Shown: one piece after another, positions 30,877 to 39,674 of the stretch
Layout: each line of letters starts with the position of its first letter
Numbering within the stretch: position 1 is the stretch's first letter
NCBI GenBank assembly: GCA_964035575.1
Contig: OZ037864.1
Span: 1,364,001 to 1,428,000, forward strand
Length of the DNA: 64,000 nt
Reading direction: 5' to 3'
DNA from: Rhynchopus sp. YZ270_cl-10
Taxonomy: Eukaryota > Euglenozoa > Diplonemea > Diplonemida > Diplonemidae
Notes under the pieces: generated by a model
What the model was told of the DNA's origin: nothing
Database searches by the model: none
The model's input: only the letters and a program-made list of their open reading frames with translations
Program-made: the position numbers and the translations under genes

Positions 30877-30909
30877 AGGTGAGCTAAGCGAGGCTTAGAA
30901 ATCATCTTT
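30877..30909 (+). repeat. Hairpin repeat family A, compact
   Basis: AGGTGAGCTAAGC, minimal loop, GAGGCTTAGAAATCATCTT. Follows a T-run with ATAG. Confidence 0.7.
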
Positions 30910-31249
30910 TACAAACCCCCCTTTTTTTTCTTTTTTTGGTACATGCCCGCACCCAGCAGGTGTTCATGCATGATATCAAACTTCGCCCCTCTATTTTGTT
31001 TTTCTCTCAAAAAAGCGAAGACAGGAGACCATGCTAGACACGGCACTCCTTCTTTCAAATCTTTTAAAATCATTTTTTTTTGTCGCTTTCATCATTTCCC
31101 CCCAACCCCCCCTCAATCCTACGATCCAGCCCAAAACAAAAGACCTCCCGCCCTCTCCCCTTTACTTACCCCATTTACCATCCCCTGCCTTCCGTTGCAG
31201 TCGGCCCTCCCCTCTCCCACTTTCACGTTTCAGTCTACACAGAAGCACT

Positions 31250-31774
31250 ATGGAAAAAATCGATAAGCAATACCGGCCTGATGTGGAGACTGAAGAGATC
31301 TCCCTAGCCGACCAGCACGAACAGGAATACCGTGAAGCATTTGACCTGTACGACGTAGAGGGGAAGGGGTCTGTACCTTTGGGGCATATTGGCTTGATCC
31401 TTCATTCGCTCGGGTTGGCACCGATTCCGAGCTCCCTGGAAAACCTGAAAGAAAAGAAAATCCTTGAAGGCGAGTCGACTGTGACGTACCGTGAGTTTGC
31501 GCATCTCGTCCAGCATGAAGAGACCATCACAGAGACCCTCAGGATTGAATCAGAGGGTCGCGCTGCAAGCCTTCAAAAGTCGTTCTACAGCTGGGACCCT
31601 GCGGGGGTAGGGCTGATCAAGTGTACAGGAGAAGCAGACAGCCCCCTCGCCAGCTTCATCAGGACTATGGAGGAGTCGATGGATCCCTCCGACGTTCAGA
31701 GGATTGTGGATGCCTGCAAGACTGAGGATGGGAGTCTCAACTATGTCCAATTATGCCAGCTCATAGCGTCATGA
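31250..31774 (+). CDS. EF-hand protein of the calmodulin/centrin type
   Basis: A 174-residue protein with the two-lobe layout of calmodulin-like proteins. The first EF-hand (about residues 26-45, FDLYDVEGKGSVPLGH) has Asp, Glu, Lys and Ser at loop positions but His in place of the final Glu, so calcium binding is doubtful. The second lobe (FYSWDPAGVGLIKC and DGSLNYVQLC) is also degenerate. It may act as a light chain or structural adaptor rather than a calcium sensor. The frame is open upstream to 31031, but the ATG at 31250 is preceded by two pyrimidine tracts ending in GCAG and TTCAG, so translation probably starts here. The DNAAF1-like gene follows after about 190 bases. Confidence 0.82.
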   Translation: MEKIDKQYRPDVETEEISLADQHEQEYREAFDLYDVEGKGSVPLGHIGLILHSLGLAPIPSSLENLKEKKILEGESTVTYREFAHLVQHEETITETLRIESEGRAASLQKSFYSWDPAGVGLIKCTGEADSPLASFIRTMEESMDPSDVQRIVDACKTEDGSLNYVQLCQLIAS

Positions 31775-31962
31775 CAAAAAGGGTTCAAACCTGCGCCTCC
31801 TTTAAGTTTAATTTGATTTTTTTTTACACCAAATTGATTTACACGTTTGGAAAAACACAATAGAATCTGGAGGGTGTTTCTTTATCTTCGCTACCCCTCT
31901 CCTACACTCCAGTATTTCCAGAACATTACACAATAACCAAAAAGTACAAAAAAAAAATAATT

Positions 31963-33594
31963 ATGCAATACACCACCGCAGACGTTGTACAGATCTGCAA
32001 ACAGCACGGCTTCTACTCGACCCCAGAGCTCAATGAGCGGCTGTATTTACACTGCAAGGGGCTTTCCTCCATTCCAGACTTAGCCCCCTTCAGTGGAGCC
32101 AAGGCGCTGTGGTTAGAATCGAACTGCATTGAACGTATTGAGAACCTTGAGGGAAATGGAGAGCTGATGACGATCTACCTCGCCCGCAATGCGATTGAGA
32201 GCATGGGTGGGTTGTCTGCGTTGCACAAACTGTGCAAACTCGATTTGAACGAAAACTTTATTGCGAAGGTGGAAGGCCTGGCCGGATGCACATCACTGCA
32301 GGAGCTTTGCCTCCAGAAGAACAACCTCAAGACCGTCACCGCCTTGTCCGGGCTCTTGGATGTCGCCAGCACCATATCCTCCCTGGACCTTTCCCACAAC
32401 CCTTTGGAATATGACGAAAAACTGTTGGATTTATTAGAGCGACTTCCGAAGCTGACTGCACTTCGCCTGAATGGGACGGCCCTCGCAAAGGGGTTTGCAA
32501 CATACCGGAAAAGTGTGATTACACGGTTGCGCAGTTTACGTTCTTTTGATGATTCTCCGGTGACAGAGGTGGAGCGGAATGCTGCGGACGCATTCTTTGT
32601 GGGTGGGTGGGAAGCGGAGCGTGACGTGAAAGCGGCTGCAAAACAGCAGAAAATTGACGAAGAGGTGCGCATGATGGACAGATTCAACACCGAAATCGAG
32701 GCGATTAAGCAGCGCCGCATTGACGGCTGCGTTGCGGAGCACACTGCGTACTACCATGAGAACCGCAAGGCGGCAGACACCACACCGTTCCACAGCATCG
32801 CAGAGGAAACTGTTGAAGGCGTCTTTGAGGTTGCGCACGAAACAGATGCTCGCGATTTGCTGCGACAAAACAGCATCCGTCCCCGCACCCAGGAGGAGCT
32901 GACCAGCCTCATCAACTCCAATGCACAGAATGCAGACATCGGGAGTGACTGGGACTCCGCCGAATATGATGTAAGCGACCCGGAAGACAACACAAAATCC
33001 GACGAGAAACGCATTGCGCGTGATAAACGCGCTGCAAAGGAGGGAAAAAATTTGGCCATGCAAAAGGAACTGCACCAGGCCACCAACCTCACCCACGAGG
33101 GTGCAAACAGCATCGTGGAACGCGCCATACGACGCGAACAGGAGCAACAGGCTGCTCTCCATGCAAACCCTACCTCACTCAAGCAGCACTTCGACCCTTC
33201 CTATCTGTCAGAAGATGATGAGGATGATGACGAAGAAGTAGAGGACCCTGCGGAGGACACTGAGGACGCAGAAGACTTCGCAGCAAGGAAGAGGCGCGAG
33301 CAGCAGCGTGAGTCTGCTTGGGCGAGGGGTGAGGTGAGTGAGGTGGGTGCGACAGAGGTGAAGGAGACCCCAGCGGAACCAAAGAGCGAAGGAGAGGAGG
33401 AGGACGAAGCTCCCATGTCAGAGAAGAAAGAAGCGGAGAAGGGGGAAGACACTGCCCCAGGACCCAAAAGCAAAGAGACAGAGAAGACTTCAGAACAGGA
33501 GAAAGCCTGCCCAGAAGTCCCAGTCGCAGTCAACGTGTCGGCACCAGACACACCGGTTGAGGAGAAGTTCACTGCTTACGAGGAGTTGGACTAA
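31963..33594 (+). CDS. DNAAF1: Dynein axonemal assembly factor 1 homologue
   Basis: A 543-residue protein that should act in the cytoplasm in preassembly of outer and inner dynein arms (DNAAF1/LRRC50/ODA7 family). The N-terminus follows the family order closely: ICKQHGFYSTPELNERLYLH, a run of SDS22-type leucine-rich repeats (about residues 35-185, e.g. LWLESNCIERIENLEG and LDLNENFIAKVEGL), the LRR cap with LRSFDDSPVTEVERNAADAF, and a coiled segment EVRMMDRFNTEIEAIKQRR. The C-terminal 300 residues are acidic and low in complexity, which is also typical. This is the best evidence that the organism builds motile flagella. The ATG follows an A-rich leader after a tract ending TTTCCAG. Confidence 0.93.
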   Translation: MQYTTADVVQICKQHGFYSTPELNERLYLHCKGLSSIPDLAPFSGAKALWLESNCIERIENLEGNGELMTIYLARNAIESMGGLSALHKLCKLDLNENFIAKVEGLAGCTSLQELCLQKNNLKTVTALSGLLDVASTISSLDLSHNPLEYDEKLLDLLERLPKLTALRLNGTALAKGFATYRKSVITRLRSLRSFDDSPVTEVERNAADAFFVGGWEAERDVKAAAKQQKIDEEVRMMDRFNTEIEAIKQRRIDGCVAEHTAYYHENRKAADTTPFHSIAEETVEGVFEVAHETDARDLLRQNSIRPRTQEELTSLINSNAQNADIGSDWDSAEYDVSDPEDNTKSDEKRIARDKRAAKEGKNLAMQKELHQATNLTHEGANSIVERAIRREQEQQAALHANPTSLKQHFDPSYLSEDDEDDDEEVEDPAEDTEDAEDFAARKRREQQRESAWARGEVSEVGATEVKETPAEPKSEGEEEDEAPMSEKKEAEKGEDTAPGPKSKETEKTSEQEKACPEVPVAVNVSAPDTPVEEKFTAYEELD

Positions 33595-34425
33595 ATGCCG
33601 TATGGACGCAAATATCCCCTCAAGGCATGTTCCCCCATGTCCAAAATGGAGGAAATATGGACCTTGGTGCAGGTTTCTGAGTCGGATTGGACCGCTGACG
33701 CCTGGTAAACGGGATTTTTATGACCAATTATTTTTTTGTATCAAATGAAATAATTGTATCAAAAAATCCTGAACCCGTGTGTGCACACATTTTTTCTCTC
33801 TCTTTTTTATTTACACACGACGTAGCAGTCATGGCCATGCCAGGTGGTATTACTAGTAATAATGGTACTGTCATACATTTACATTTTCACCTGTCATATT
33901 ACTAATTATATCACCGTGTCATACTTGCCTATAGTATACTACGTTGTGCACTCTAAAAAGCCCCCCTTTTTTTTGATATTTTTTAAACTTGCAAAAGCCG
34001 CCAAAACTGTATTTGATGTTAAAGAACAAAGGCATCACCACCTTTCAACTTGTTTCCTTGTGTTTTCATCTGGGCTGGTATTGTTGTGTCAGTCAGAGGT
34101 ACATCAATATCTATCTAGCGCGCGGGGGGTCATGTCAAGGTTAACCTCGAAATGGATGTGGGGCTGGTGTCGGGTCCACCCCTTAATGTTCTGGTCACAC
34201 ACCAAGCACGGTACACTGTCACGAGGGGGATTTGTATTTACATTTATCTGCCGCCTTGCGAAATTATCTCCTTTTTTTTTCCCTCTCCCTCCTTTTTTCT
34301 AATTCACCCCCAAGACAAAGCGTATCTACCACCTACCTCCTTCCTTCCTTTCTTCCTTCCTTCTCTTTCTTTCCCATTTTTCACCCCTTTCAAGCAACAG
34401 GACCTTCACCAGGTCACCAAGTAAG
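33595..34425. other. Spacer with one family D repeat
   Basis: T-rich spacer, a family D copy at 34138-34240, and a long C/T tract (about 34330-34395) ending in CAAG and CAG before the HMG-box gene. An imperfect GTCAGTCAGAGGTACATCAA block near 34088 resembles blocks at 9687 and 28528. Confidence 0.5.
34138..34240 (+). repeat. Hairpin repeat family D, diverged
   Basis: AACCTCGAAATGGATG, GTCGGGTCCACCCC, ACCAAGCACGGTACACTG, CACGAGGGGGATTTGTATTT. Confidence 0.6.
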
Positions 34426-35112
34426 ATGAACGCGACTTTCGCTTTACGTGCGGCTGTTCGTCTGCGTCAGAAAGTTATTCCGTACGATAAAGCCGTGAGG
34501 AAATTGGAAGATTTGAAACTCCGTTTAGAGCAAGGGCGGATGCAGAGTAGTACGGGGAAATCGGTTGAGGCACTTCAAGCACAGACCAAAGTGAATCGTA
34601 TTCAGGGGCTGAGGCAGGTCACCAAGGCGGAGCAGTCGAAGTTCTTTCGTCTGCTGAAGGAGACAGGGGATGAGCTCAAGAAACAGATGGATATTCTCGA
34701 TCGGATTGGGGCGGATGACAGCGGGAAGACAGCCTTCGCGCTGTACGTTGCAAAGCAGCGCAAATTGCGTCGCCGTCCGGGTACGATCAACGACCTCATT
34801 GAATCCTGGCGGAATCTCTCTGACGAAGGCAGGGCTTCCTTCTTACGTTCTGCGAACCGCGTCTCCAACACCGAATTGCGAGACAAGCAAATGAAGGATC
34901 TCAGACCTAAAGAGGCTGCAAGCAGCTTCGCGCAGTTTGCCTCCGTCCAGCTCCCGGTCCTCTTCTCTAAGCACAAAGAACGCCACCCTCCCAAGAAAGC
35001 GCTCGAACTCGCCAAAAGTGATGTCACCAGATTATACACGAAACGCCAGACTGAAAGAGCTGAACGGGAAGCTCAAGTGCAAAACACTCTTCTGGAGGAG
35101 GAGGACCTTTAA
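34426..35112 (+). CDS. Tandem HMG-box-like protein, probably mitochondrial
   Basis: A 228-residue basic protein. Residues about 104-146 (TAFALYVAKQRK..., W at the NLIESWRNLSDEGR helix, FLRSAN) fit the HMG-box pattern of aromatic plus basic first helix and W..LS..ER third helix. A weaker second box follows at about 163-207 (SSFAQFASVQLPVLFSKH). The N-terminus is rich in Ala, Arg and Val without acidic residues (MNATFALRAAVRLRQKV), as in mitochondrial presequences. The layout resembles TFAM/Abf2-type nucleoid proteins that bend and package mitochondrial DNA. This function is inferred from architecture. The ATG is the first in frame after a long C/T tract. A family H repeat begins 20 bases after the stop. 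Confidence 0.65.
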   Translation: MNATFALRAAVRLRQKVIPYDKAVRKLEDLKLRLEQGRMQSSTGKSVEALQAQTKVNRIQGLRQVTKAEQSKFFRLLKETGDELKKQMDILDRIGADDSGKTAFALYVAKQRKLRRRPGTINDLIESWRNLSDEGRASFLRSANRVSNTELRDKQMKDLRPKEAASSFAQFASVQLPVLFSKHKERHPPKKALELAKSDVTRLYTKRQTERAEREAQVQNTLLEEEDL

Positions 35113-35132
35113 AAAAAAAACATATAGTAAAA

Positions 35133-35179
35133 TAGTGGAGTTCATCCTCGGGTGTCTACACTAATACAACCAAGTTTTC
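35133..35179 (+). repeat. Hairpin repeat family H, consensus copy
   Basis: TAGTGGAGTTCATCC, TCGGGTGTCTACACTA, ATACAACCAAGTTTTC. Almost identical to 46095-46143, 11 kb away. TAGTG and CACTA close the stem. Confidence 0.8.
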
Positions 35180-35599
35180 AAAAAACAAACAAAACGAACA
35201 AAACAAACATACTGTAAACTTGTTTGAGTAGCGTTGCTACACCTTTCCCCCCATATTTTATCCTAAAGAGACCCCAAAACAAACAAAACAAGCAAAACGA
35301 ATAAAGCAAACAAGCAAACAAAGGGAGGCCTTGTGAGATGCGTGAATGTCTGAACAGGTTCGTTGCCGTCCAAAGAAGTAAAATACGAGTTCAGTGTGAA
35401 AATATTGCATGGCTACTGTTTGACTGTTTCTTCGAGCATCTCTAACCACTCCATGGCTACTCTTCTCGAAACTGACAAGATTATTCAAAACAAAGGAGTG
35501 TAAGACTTCCTCCCCACCCCCCAAAGGAAAAAAGGAGAGAGAAAAAAAACTGTGACAATCGAGCAAAAGTATTTAAAAACAAAACCCCAAAGATGTACA
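35180..35599. other. Spacer without recognised features
   Basis: A-rich spacer with AAAC repeats near 35180-35210 and 35277-35325. No gene-like frame and no family repeat. The minus-strand frame at 35258-35566 is not protein-like. Confidence 0.5.
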
Positions 35600-36111
35600 T
35601 ACCGTAATCGTAAAAAAGCTGGGGCGCAAAAATGTTCAGTTTTTTCCCAATTGGCCCAGTTTTGTTACGTCCGAACTTTGTTTATAACCGGCCCAAGTAT
35701 CTTTTTTTTTTCTTTTTCCCAAATAAATTGAGTTCTACCATACATCCCAAATTTACCGAATACCTTTAGATAGCAGCCACGTCGCTCAACCCAGCTGTAT
35801 GTTTCTGATCTGCCGAATGCGCACAATTGAATGTTTCTAAATCCGCTTTTGAACTCCACCTGATTTTGCCTGAAATTTTGGTGGAGTTTGGGGTTTAAAT
35901 ACGACCAAACTCACCAAAACTTCAGGCAGACTCAGGTGGCCATAGGGCCTCAGATATGCAGCGCGGAGAGCTCCTCGACAAGTACGCTATGAATTGCCGG
36001 AGCCATCGGAAAAAAGGTCACGGCTACCAAAAATAACCGTGTGCCTCCCAAATTATCGACCGTAATAATGTTCGACATTTTTTACGGTCGATACGTTGTA
36101 CGAATACGGTA
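35600..36111. mobile_element. 512-bp element with TACCGTA termini
   Basis: Starts TACCGTAATCG and ends CGAATACGGTA. Inside are GGCCCAGTTTTGTTACG, which matches the smaller element at 36465, the internal palindrome ATCGACCGTAA/TTACGGTCGAT (36050-36091), and a nested CACCTGATTTT-family element at 35856. No coding capacity. It is a non-autonomous DNA element with one insertion inside it. Confidence 0.6.
35856..35939. mobile_element. CACCTGATTTT-family mini inverted repeat, copy 1
   Basis: Left CCACCTGATTTTGCCTGAA, right its complement with small changes (TTCAGGCA..CTCAGGTGG). The interior has GGTGGAGTTTGG facing CCAAACTCACC. 84 bp, nested in the TACCGTA element. Confidence 0.75.
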
Positions 36112-36242
36112 TATGAATTTAATGGGATGTGTGGTAGTGCCGAACTATATAGAACACCGGAGTTATTACCCGGCTATACTAGAGGGACTGTCCTGATGGA
36201 CGCAACTGCCCACCAAAGTTTTTTTTTTTTCTTTTTTTTTTT

Positions 36243-36271
36243 GGGTGACTAAACACGAGAGTTCATCCTAC
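36243..36271 (+). repeat. Hairpin repeat family A, inner stem lost
   Basis: GGTGACTAAACACGAGA followed directly by GTTCATCCTACAACC. The right inner arm GGCTTAG is deleted. Confidence 0.6.
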
Positions 36272-36464
36272 AACCTTTTTTTCCCCGTTTTTAAAAAATG
36301 TTCTTTTGATGATCAACAGAACTTTGCTAGATGGCGGCCCCTGGTCTGACTGTCTTTTTAGTCTCAGGTCTCTGTTACGTTACTACAGCAGACGCATTTT
36401 CTTGTTTAAAACGTATTTTAGTTTTTTTTATATTTTGTGGTGTCCAACTTCTGGCATTTCAATG

Positions 36465-36599
36465 TACCGTAAACGGAACTATTCTGGGTCGTAACTATTC
36501 TGAGACAGAAGTATTCTGGGCCGGAACAAAACTGGGACACCCCCAAAAACCCCAAGTGTTCCAGTTTTATTCCGGCCCAGAATAATTCTTTTTACGGTA
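36465..36599. mobile_element. 135-bp TACCGTAAA-family MITE
   Basis: TACCGTAAA at the left and TTTACGGTA at the right. Inner complementary blocks are GGGCCGGAACAAAACTGG and CCAGTTTTATTCCGGCCC, and ATTCTGGG repeats occur three times in the left half. Related to the larger element at 35600. Confidence 0.75.
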
Positions 36600-36635
36600 T
36601 TATTTTGCGCAAATTAGGAGCCATTTTGCGTTGTC

Positions 36636-36705
36636 ACCCACCTGATTTTTGGCCCGGTAGCAACTTCCGCCAAACACCGCCAAAATCAGGTCACATCAGG
36701 TGGGT
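36636..36705. mobile_element. CACCTGATTTT-family mini inverted repeat, copy 2
   Basis: ACCCACCTGATTTTTGGC at the left; GCCAAAATCAGGT and TCAGGTGGGT at the right. The interior CGCCAAACACCGCC corresponds to the reverse complement of the centre of copies 1 and 3. Confidence 0.75.
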
Positions 36706-36990
36706 CATTCAATCGATTTATTTTATTTTATTTTTGTGCACTTTTTCTTTCAGATTCACCAACACCTATAAGCTTTTACCCCCTCCTCCTCTCCTCCCCT
36801 CCCCCCACCCCACCCCACCCCCCTGAACAACAACAATTTGCCCATCACGGGTTGTTATGAGTTTATGCGTGCTCTGGATGTTGGCATAAACACATTGTAG
36901 GTTCACCACCAATTACGTAAGCGTAATCATTATTATAATGCTACAGTTTCTGTACTTCATTGATTCCCGCCCCCCCTCCCCCACTTTTTC

Positions 36991-37026
36991 AAGGTGGCTA
37001 AGCATGAGAGGCTTAGGCTCATCTTA
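36991..37026 (+). repeat. Hairpin repeat family A, near-consensus
   Basis: AAGGTGGCTAAGC, loop ATGAGAG, GCTTAGGCTCATCTTAT. Follows a C/T tract. Confidence 0.8.
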
Positions 37027-37365
37027 TCAACGCTTTATTTTAGATACGATATTTTTTATTTGCCACCCTTTTTGGGGGTTTTCAGATGGCGCAGATGGGG
37101 TAGGGCCACGCGAACGCTCTGAAGCGTTTCCTATAGCGGAAGACGTTTACCCGCGGGGTTTTTGGCACTGACCATGATTATTATTTTCCCTCTCTTTTGG
37201 GGGGGGCAAGCATTTTTTGCATTAGATTATCATTGGGTAATACAGTAAGGTGTACGTTTAACTGGAAAAAAAAAAGAGGTGGGAGGGGGGAGTCTTTTTT
37301 TGTTCGGCAAATTTTAACACAAAACCATAGCTCAAACAACAACAAAACAGAATCCGGGACACACT

Positions 37366-38300
37366 ATGAAGCGGGTATTGTTGGGGTGTGTGGCTGCACA
37401 GCGCAGAGGATGCGCGTCGCTGTCGTGGAAGACGCGTACAATGAACCCTGCCCCTGAGGTGTGTTGTCTTTCGTTTGTGTTTGAATTTTTTGAGTTTTTG
37501 CTAACATTTCCTTTTCTCTGCAGAGTGGTGCATTCGGGACCGGGTGGGACAACCCGCAGCTGGAACTGGTGTTCCGGTCAATTTTGAAGCGTCCGCACGT
37601 TCGTGAGGTATGTACCGCCACAGCCACAGCCGCAACCACAGCAACGGCCACACACCACCACCACCAACCACACACAGATGCTGAAGAACCACTACGCGTG
37701 GGCAACAGACGAGCGCACTCTGTCGCGCGTGAAGGAGGTGGGTGACAACTGTGACATTGTGCAGCTGCAGCTCCCCGCAGACATCAGCGATCCCCACCGC
37801 ATCCTGAAGCAGTTTTCGATCCTTGACGCACCTGTGATTGACATTGACGGAAAGCACGTGGCGATGAACGGCGGACCTGTGTACTACGACGACGACGGTA
37901 CCAAGGTATGCACACCCGACAGACACAACACAGCACACGGACCACACCCACCTGCACCCACACCTGTTTCCAGATTGCCATCATCGACGCGTCGCCTATT
38001 GAGATCATGGCGAAGGAGATCCTCTGGACAATCGGGTACTCGACAGCAGCAAACCCTGAGCCAAAGGATGCGCGCAAGTTCCTTGAGGACATCTACGGGG
38101 ATGTCGAGGTATGCACAGTACAGTACATTCCACATTCCACCACATCACATCACACCACACCACAGCTCACGGACGACGTGCTCACCGCCACACACTACCT
38201 CGAAGACGACTCTCTGCTGTACCCCGAGGACGTGTGGCCCGAGGCATTCAAGGGAGGTGCACGTTACGGAAAGTACCAGCGTGGTCTGGGCCCGCACTAG
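37366..38300 (+). CDS. Unknown conserved-looking protein, five exons
   Basis: Exons 37366-37458, 37524-37607, 37678-37905, 37974-38108 and 38166-38300 give 224 residues. The four introns are 65, 70, 68 and 57 nt, all GT-AG, all phase 0, with exons mostly ending GAG or AAG and donors GTATGY or GTGTGT. The intron 3' parts are rich in CCACA. The N-terminus (MKRVLLGCVAAQRRGCASLSWKTR) is basic and hydrophobic, fitting a mitochondrial presequence. The body is soluble, with acidic patches and many aromatic residues (e.g. GGPVYYDDDGTK, FLEDIYGDVE). I recognise no domain. Codon use is strongly biased to C and G at third positions, often a sign of high expression. A mitochondrial complex subunit is a possible but unproven role. 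Confidence 0.75.
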
Positions 38301-38863
38301 AGCGGGAATGCTGCTTTTTTTTTTTTTTTTTTTTTGATGTATTTTTTTATATGGTTTTACATGCCTCGTTCACAAGAACGATGTGACCCCTGTCTGTAAG
38401 AACACAGACACATAAGGGGAATGCCTGTAAAATATATGGAAACCAAATGGGGAACACTATTAGGCAGAAAATAAACCCAGACCACCGCGGGAGCTCGCCG
38501 TAAGGTAGTGGCTTGAAGGTCCCTCACTTATGAAGCACTCCAAAACATAAAAGCACAGACAATGCACCTGTTTTATTTTTCTGAATTTTTCTGAATTTTT
38601 TTTTTCAACAGAACGAACCGCTTAAGGGCTGTGGGGTGGGGGGATGAAGACAAACAGGGACAGCAAGATACCCTCCCCTCCCCTCCCCTTTTTCCCATAG
38701 TTTCCTCCACTCCTTTGCGCCCATCTTCAACCTACAAACCCTGTCTCACAGTACAACGTTTTCCGGCCCTTTACTCACAACTGAGACCAATTAAACGGCC
38801 ATCCCTCTAGAGCACAAAGGCGTTAGCACCTCTCAACCTATATTTTTTGGCCCCACAGAAACA
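38301..38863. other. Spacer with a 3' hairpin and no gene
   Basis: A T-run right after the stop and a short hairpin TGTCTGT/ACAGACA near 38390-38411 in what would be the 3' untranslated region. A CCCCTC repeat follows at about 38670-38690, then the tract GGCCCCACAG immediately before the next gene start. Confidence 0.5.
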
Positions 38864-39556
38864 ATGGCGGCACCACCCTCGGGGAAGGCCATTATCGGGT
38901 TTGGTAGTTTGCTCTCCATTAGTTCTGCGAGGCGTTCTTTTCCGAACCTGCGTGACTTCCAGCTGTGCCATGTGACAGGGTACCGGCGTGTCTTTGCACA
39001 CTGTGCGAGTGTCTTCTTTGAGCGTGGCATTGCACGCCCCGAGACAGGAGAGATCAGCAGCCTCTCCGTCGAGGCAAGGGATGAAAGCGAGCGGCCTGCG
39101 TCCGAGCCGCCGCTGGTGTGCTCGGTGTTCTTCATACCTGAGGATGAGGTGCCAGCGTTCTACGAGCGAGAGATGGAGTTCTTCATCAACGAGGTGGAGC
39201 CTGTGGACTGTACGACTGGCAAGCCACTCGGTTTCAAGGCACTCATTTGCGAGAAGTCTTCCGATGCACACTTCCGCAAAACGATCTGCAAAGACAGCGA
39301 CGAGACGTACCACTCTCTGTACGGGCGCTGGGGTGTAGCGCAGATCTGGGACAGAACGGACGTCCTTCCGTGCAGGGTTTACCTCCGACACTGCGTTCTC
39401 GCTGCGCAGGCTCTAGGCACACAGGCGTATGACTCCTTCTTGCACGCCACGTACCTCTGCGACAGGCGCACCACCATCGCAACACACCTCAAAAACGACC
39501 CCTCCATCATGGAGGAGATGCCAACAGAGGCAGCCGCCCCCTTCTACTCGGGGTAA
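38864..39556 (+). CDS. Gamma-glutamylcyclotransferase-like fold protein
   Basis: A 230-residue protein. The N-terminus KAIIGFGSLLSISSARRSF is the substrate-loop motif of the GGCT/AIG2-like superfamily (V/I-F/Y-GYGSL), followed by CHVTGYRRVF and a central acidic helix DEVPAFYEREMEFFINEVEP. The Glu residues there are candidates for the catalytic acid. Family members act on gamma-glutamyl peptides such as glutathione breakdown products, releasing 5-oxoproline. The exact substrate cannot be read here, and some family members are not enzymes. The ATG lies five bases after CCCCACAG, which suggests a processing site almost at the start codon. The glycosyltransferase gene follows 118 bases downstream on the same strand. 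Confidence 0.65.
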   Translation: MAAPPSGKAIIGFGSLLSISSARRSFPNLRDFQLCHVTGYRRVFAHCASVFFERGIARPETGEISSLSVEARDESERPASEPPLVCSVFFIPEDEVPAFYEREMEFFINEVEPVDCTTGKPLGFKALICEKSSDAHFRKTICKDSDETYHSLYGRWGVAQIWDRTDVLPCRVYLRHCVLAAQALGTQAYDSFLHATYLCDRRTTIATHLKNDPSIMEEMPTEAAAPFYSG

Positions 39557-39674
39557 GGGAGGCGGGGTGTATGGGGTTTTCATAGTATATGTTTGTGGTC
39601 CCCGCCCCCATTGTCTTTTCTTTGCCCTTTTTTTTAACCACACAAGGTACAGGGGGGCGGGCCCAACACATGAA

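Larger units (their letters stand above)
14128..31249. other. 17 kb AT-rich repeat region, almost gene-free
   Basis: Long T, A, C and G homopolymers alternate with short, better-conserved islands that are nearly all members of the hairpin families described separately. The islands occur roughly every 300-600 bases and are mostly in the same orientation as the genes. Only one weak gene candidate (27973-28340) and one gene-like minus-strand frame (19074-19322) were found. Palindromic MITE-like elements lie at 17653, 24410, 24775 and 26883. Runs of 16 G (about 27670) and many T-runs over 15 are present. There is no tRNA or rRNA. Confidence 0.7.

Noticed and set aside
14128-31249. CRISPR array
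   Set aside because: The hairpin repeats are irregularly spaced, of several unrelated families and in a eukaryotic context.
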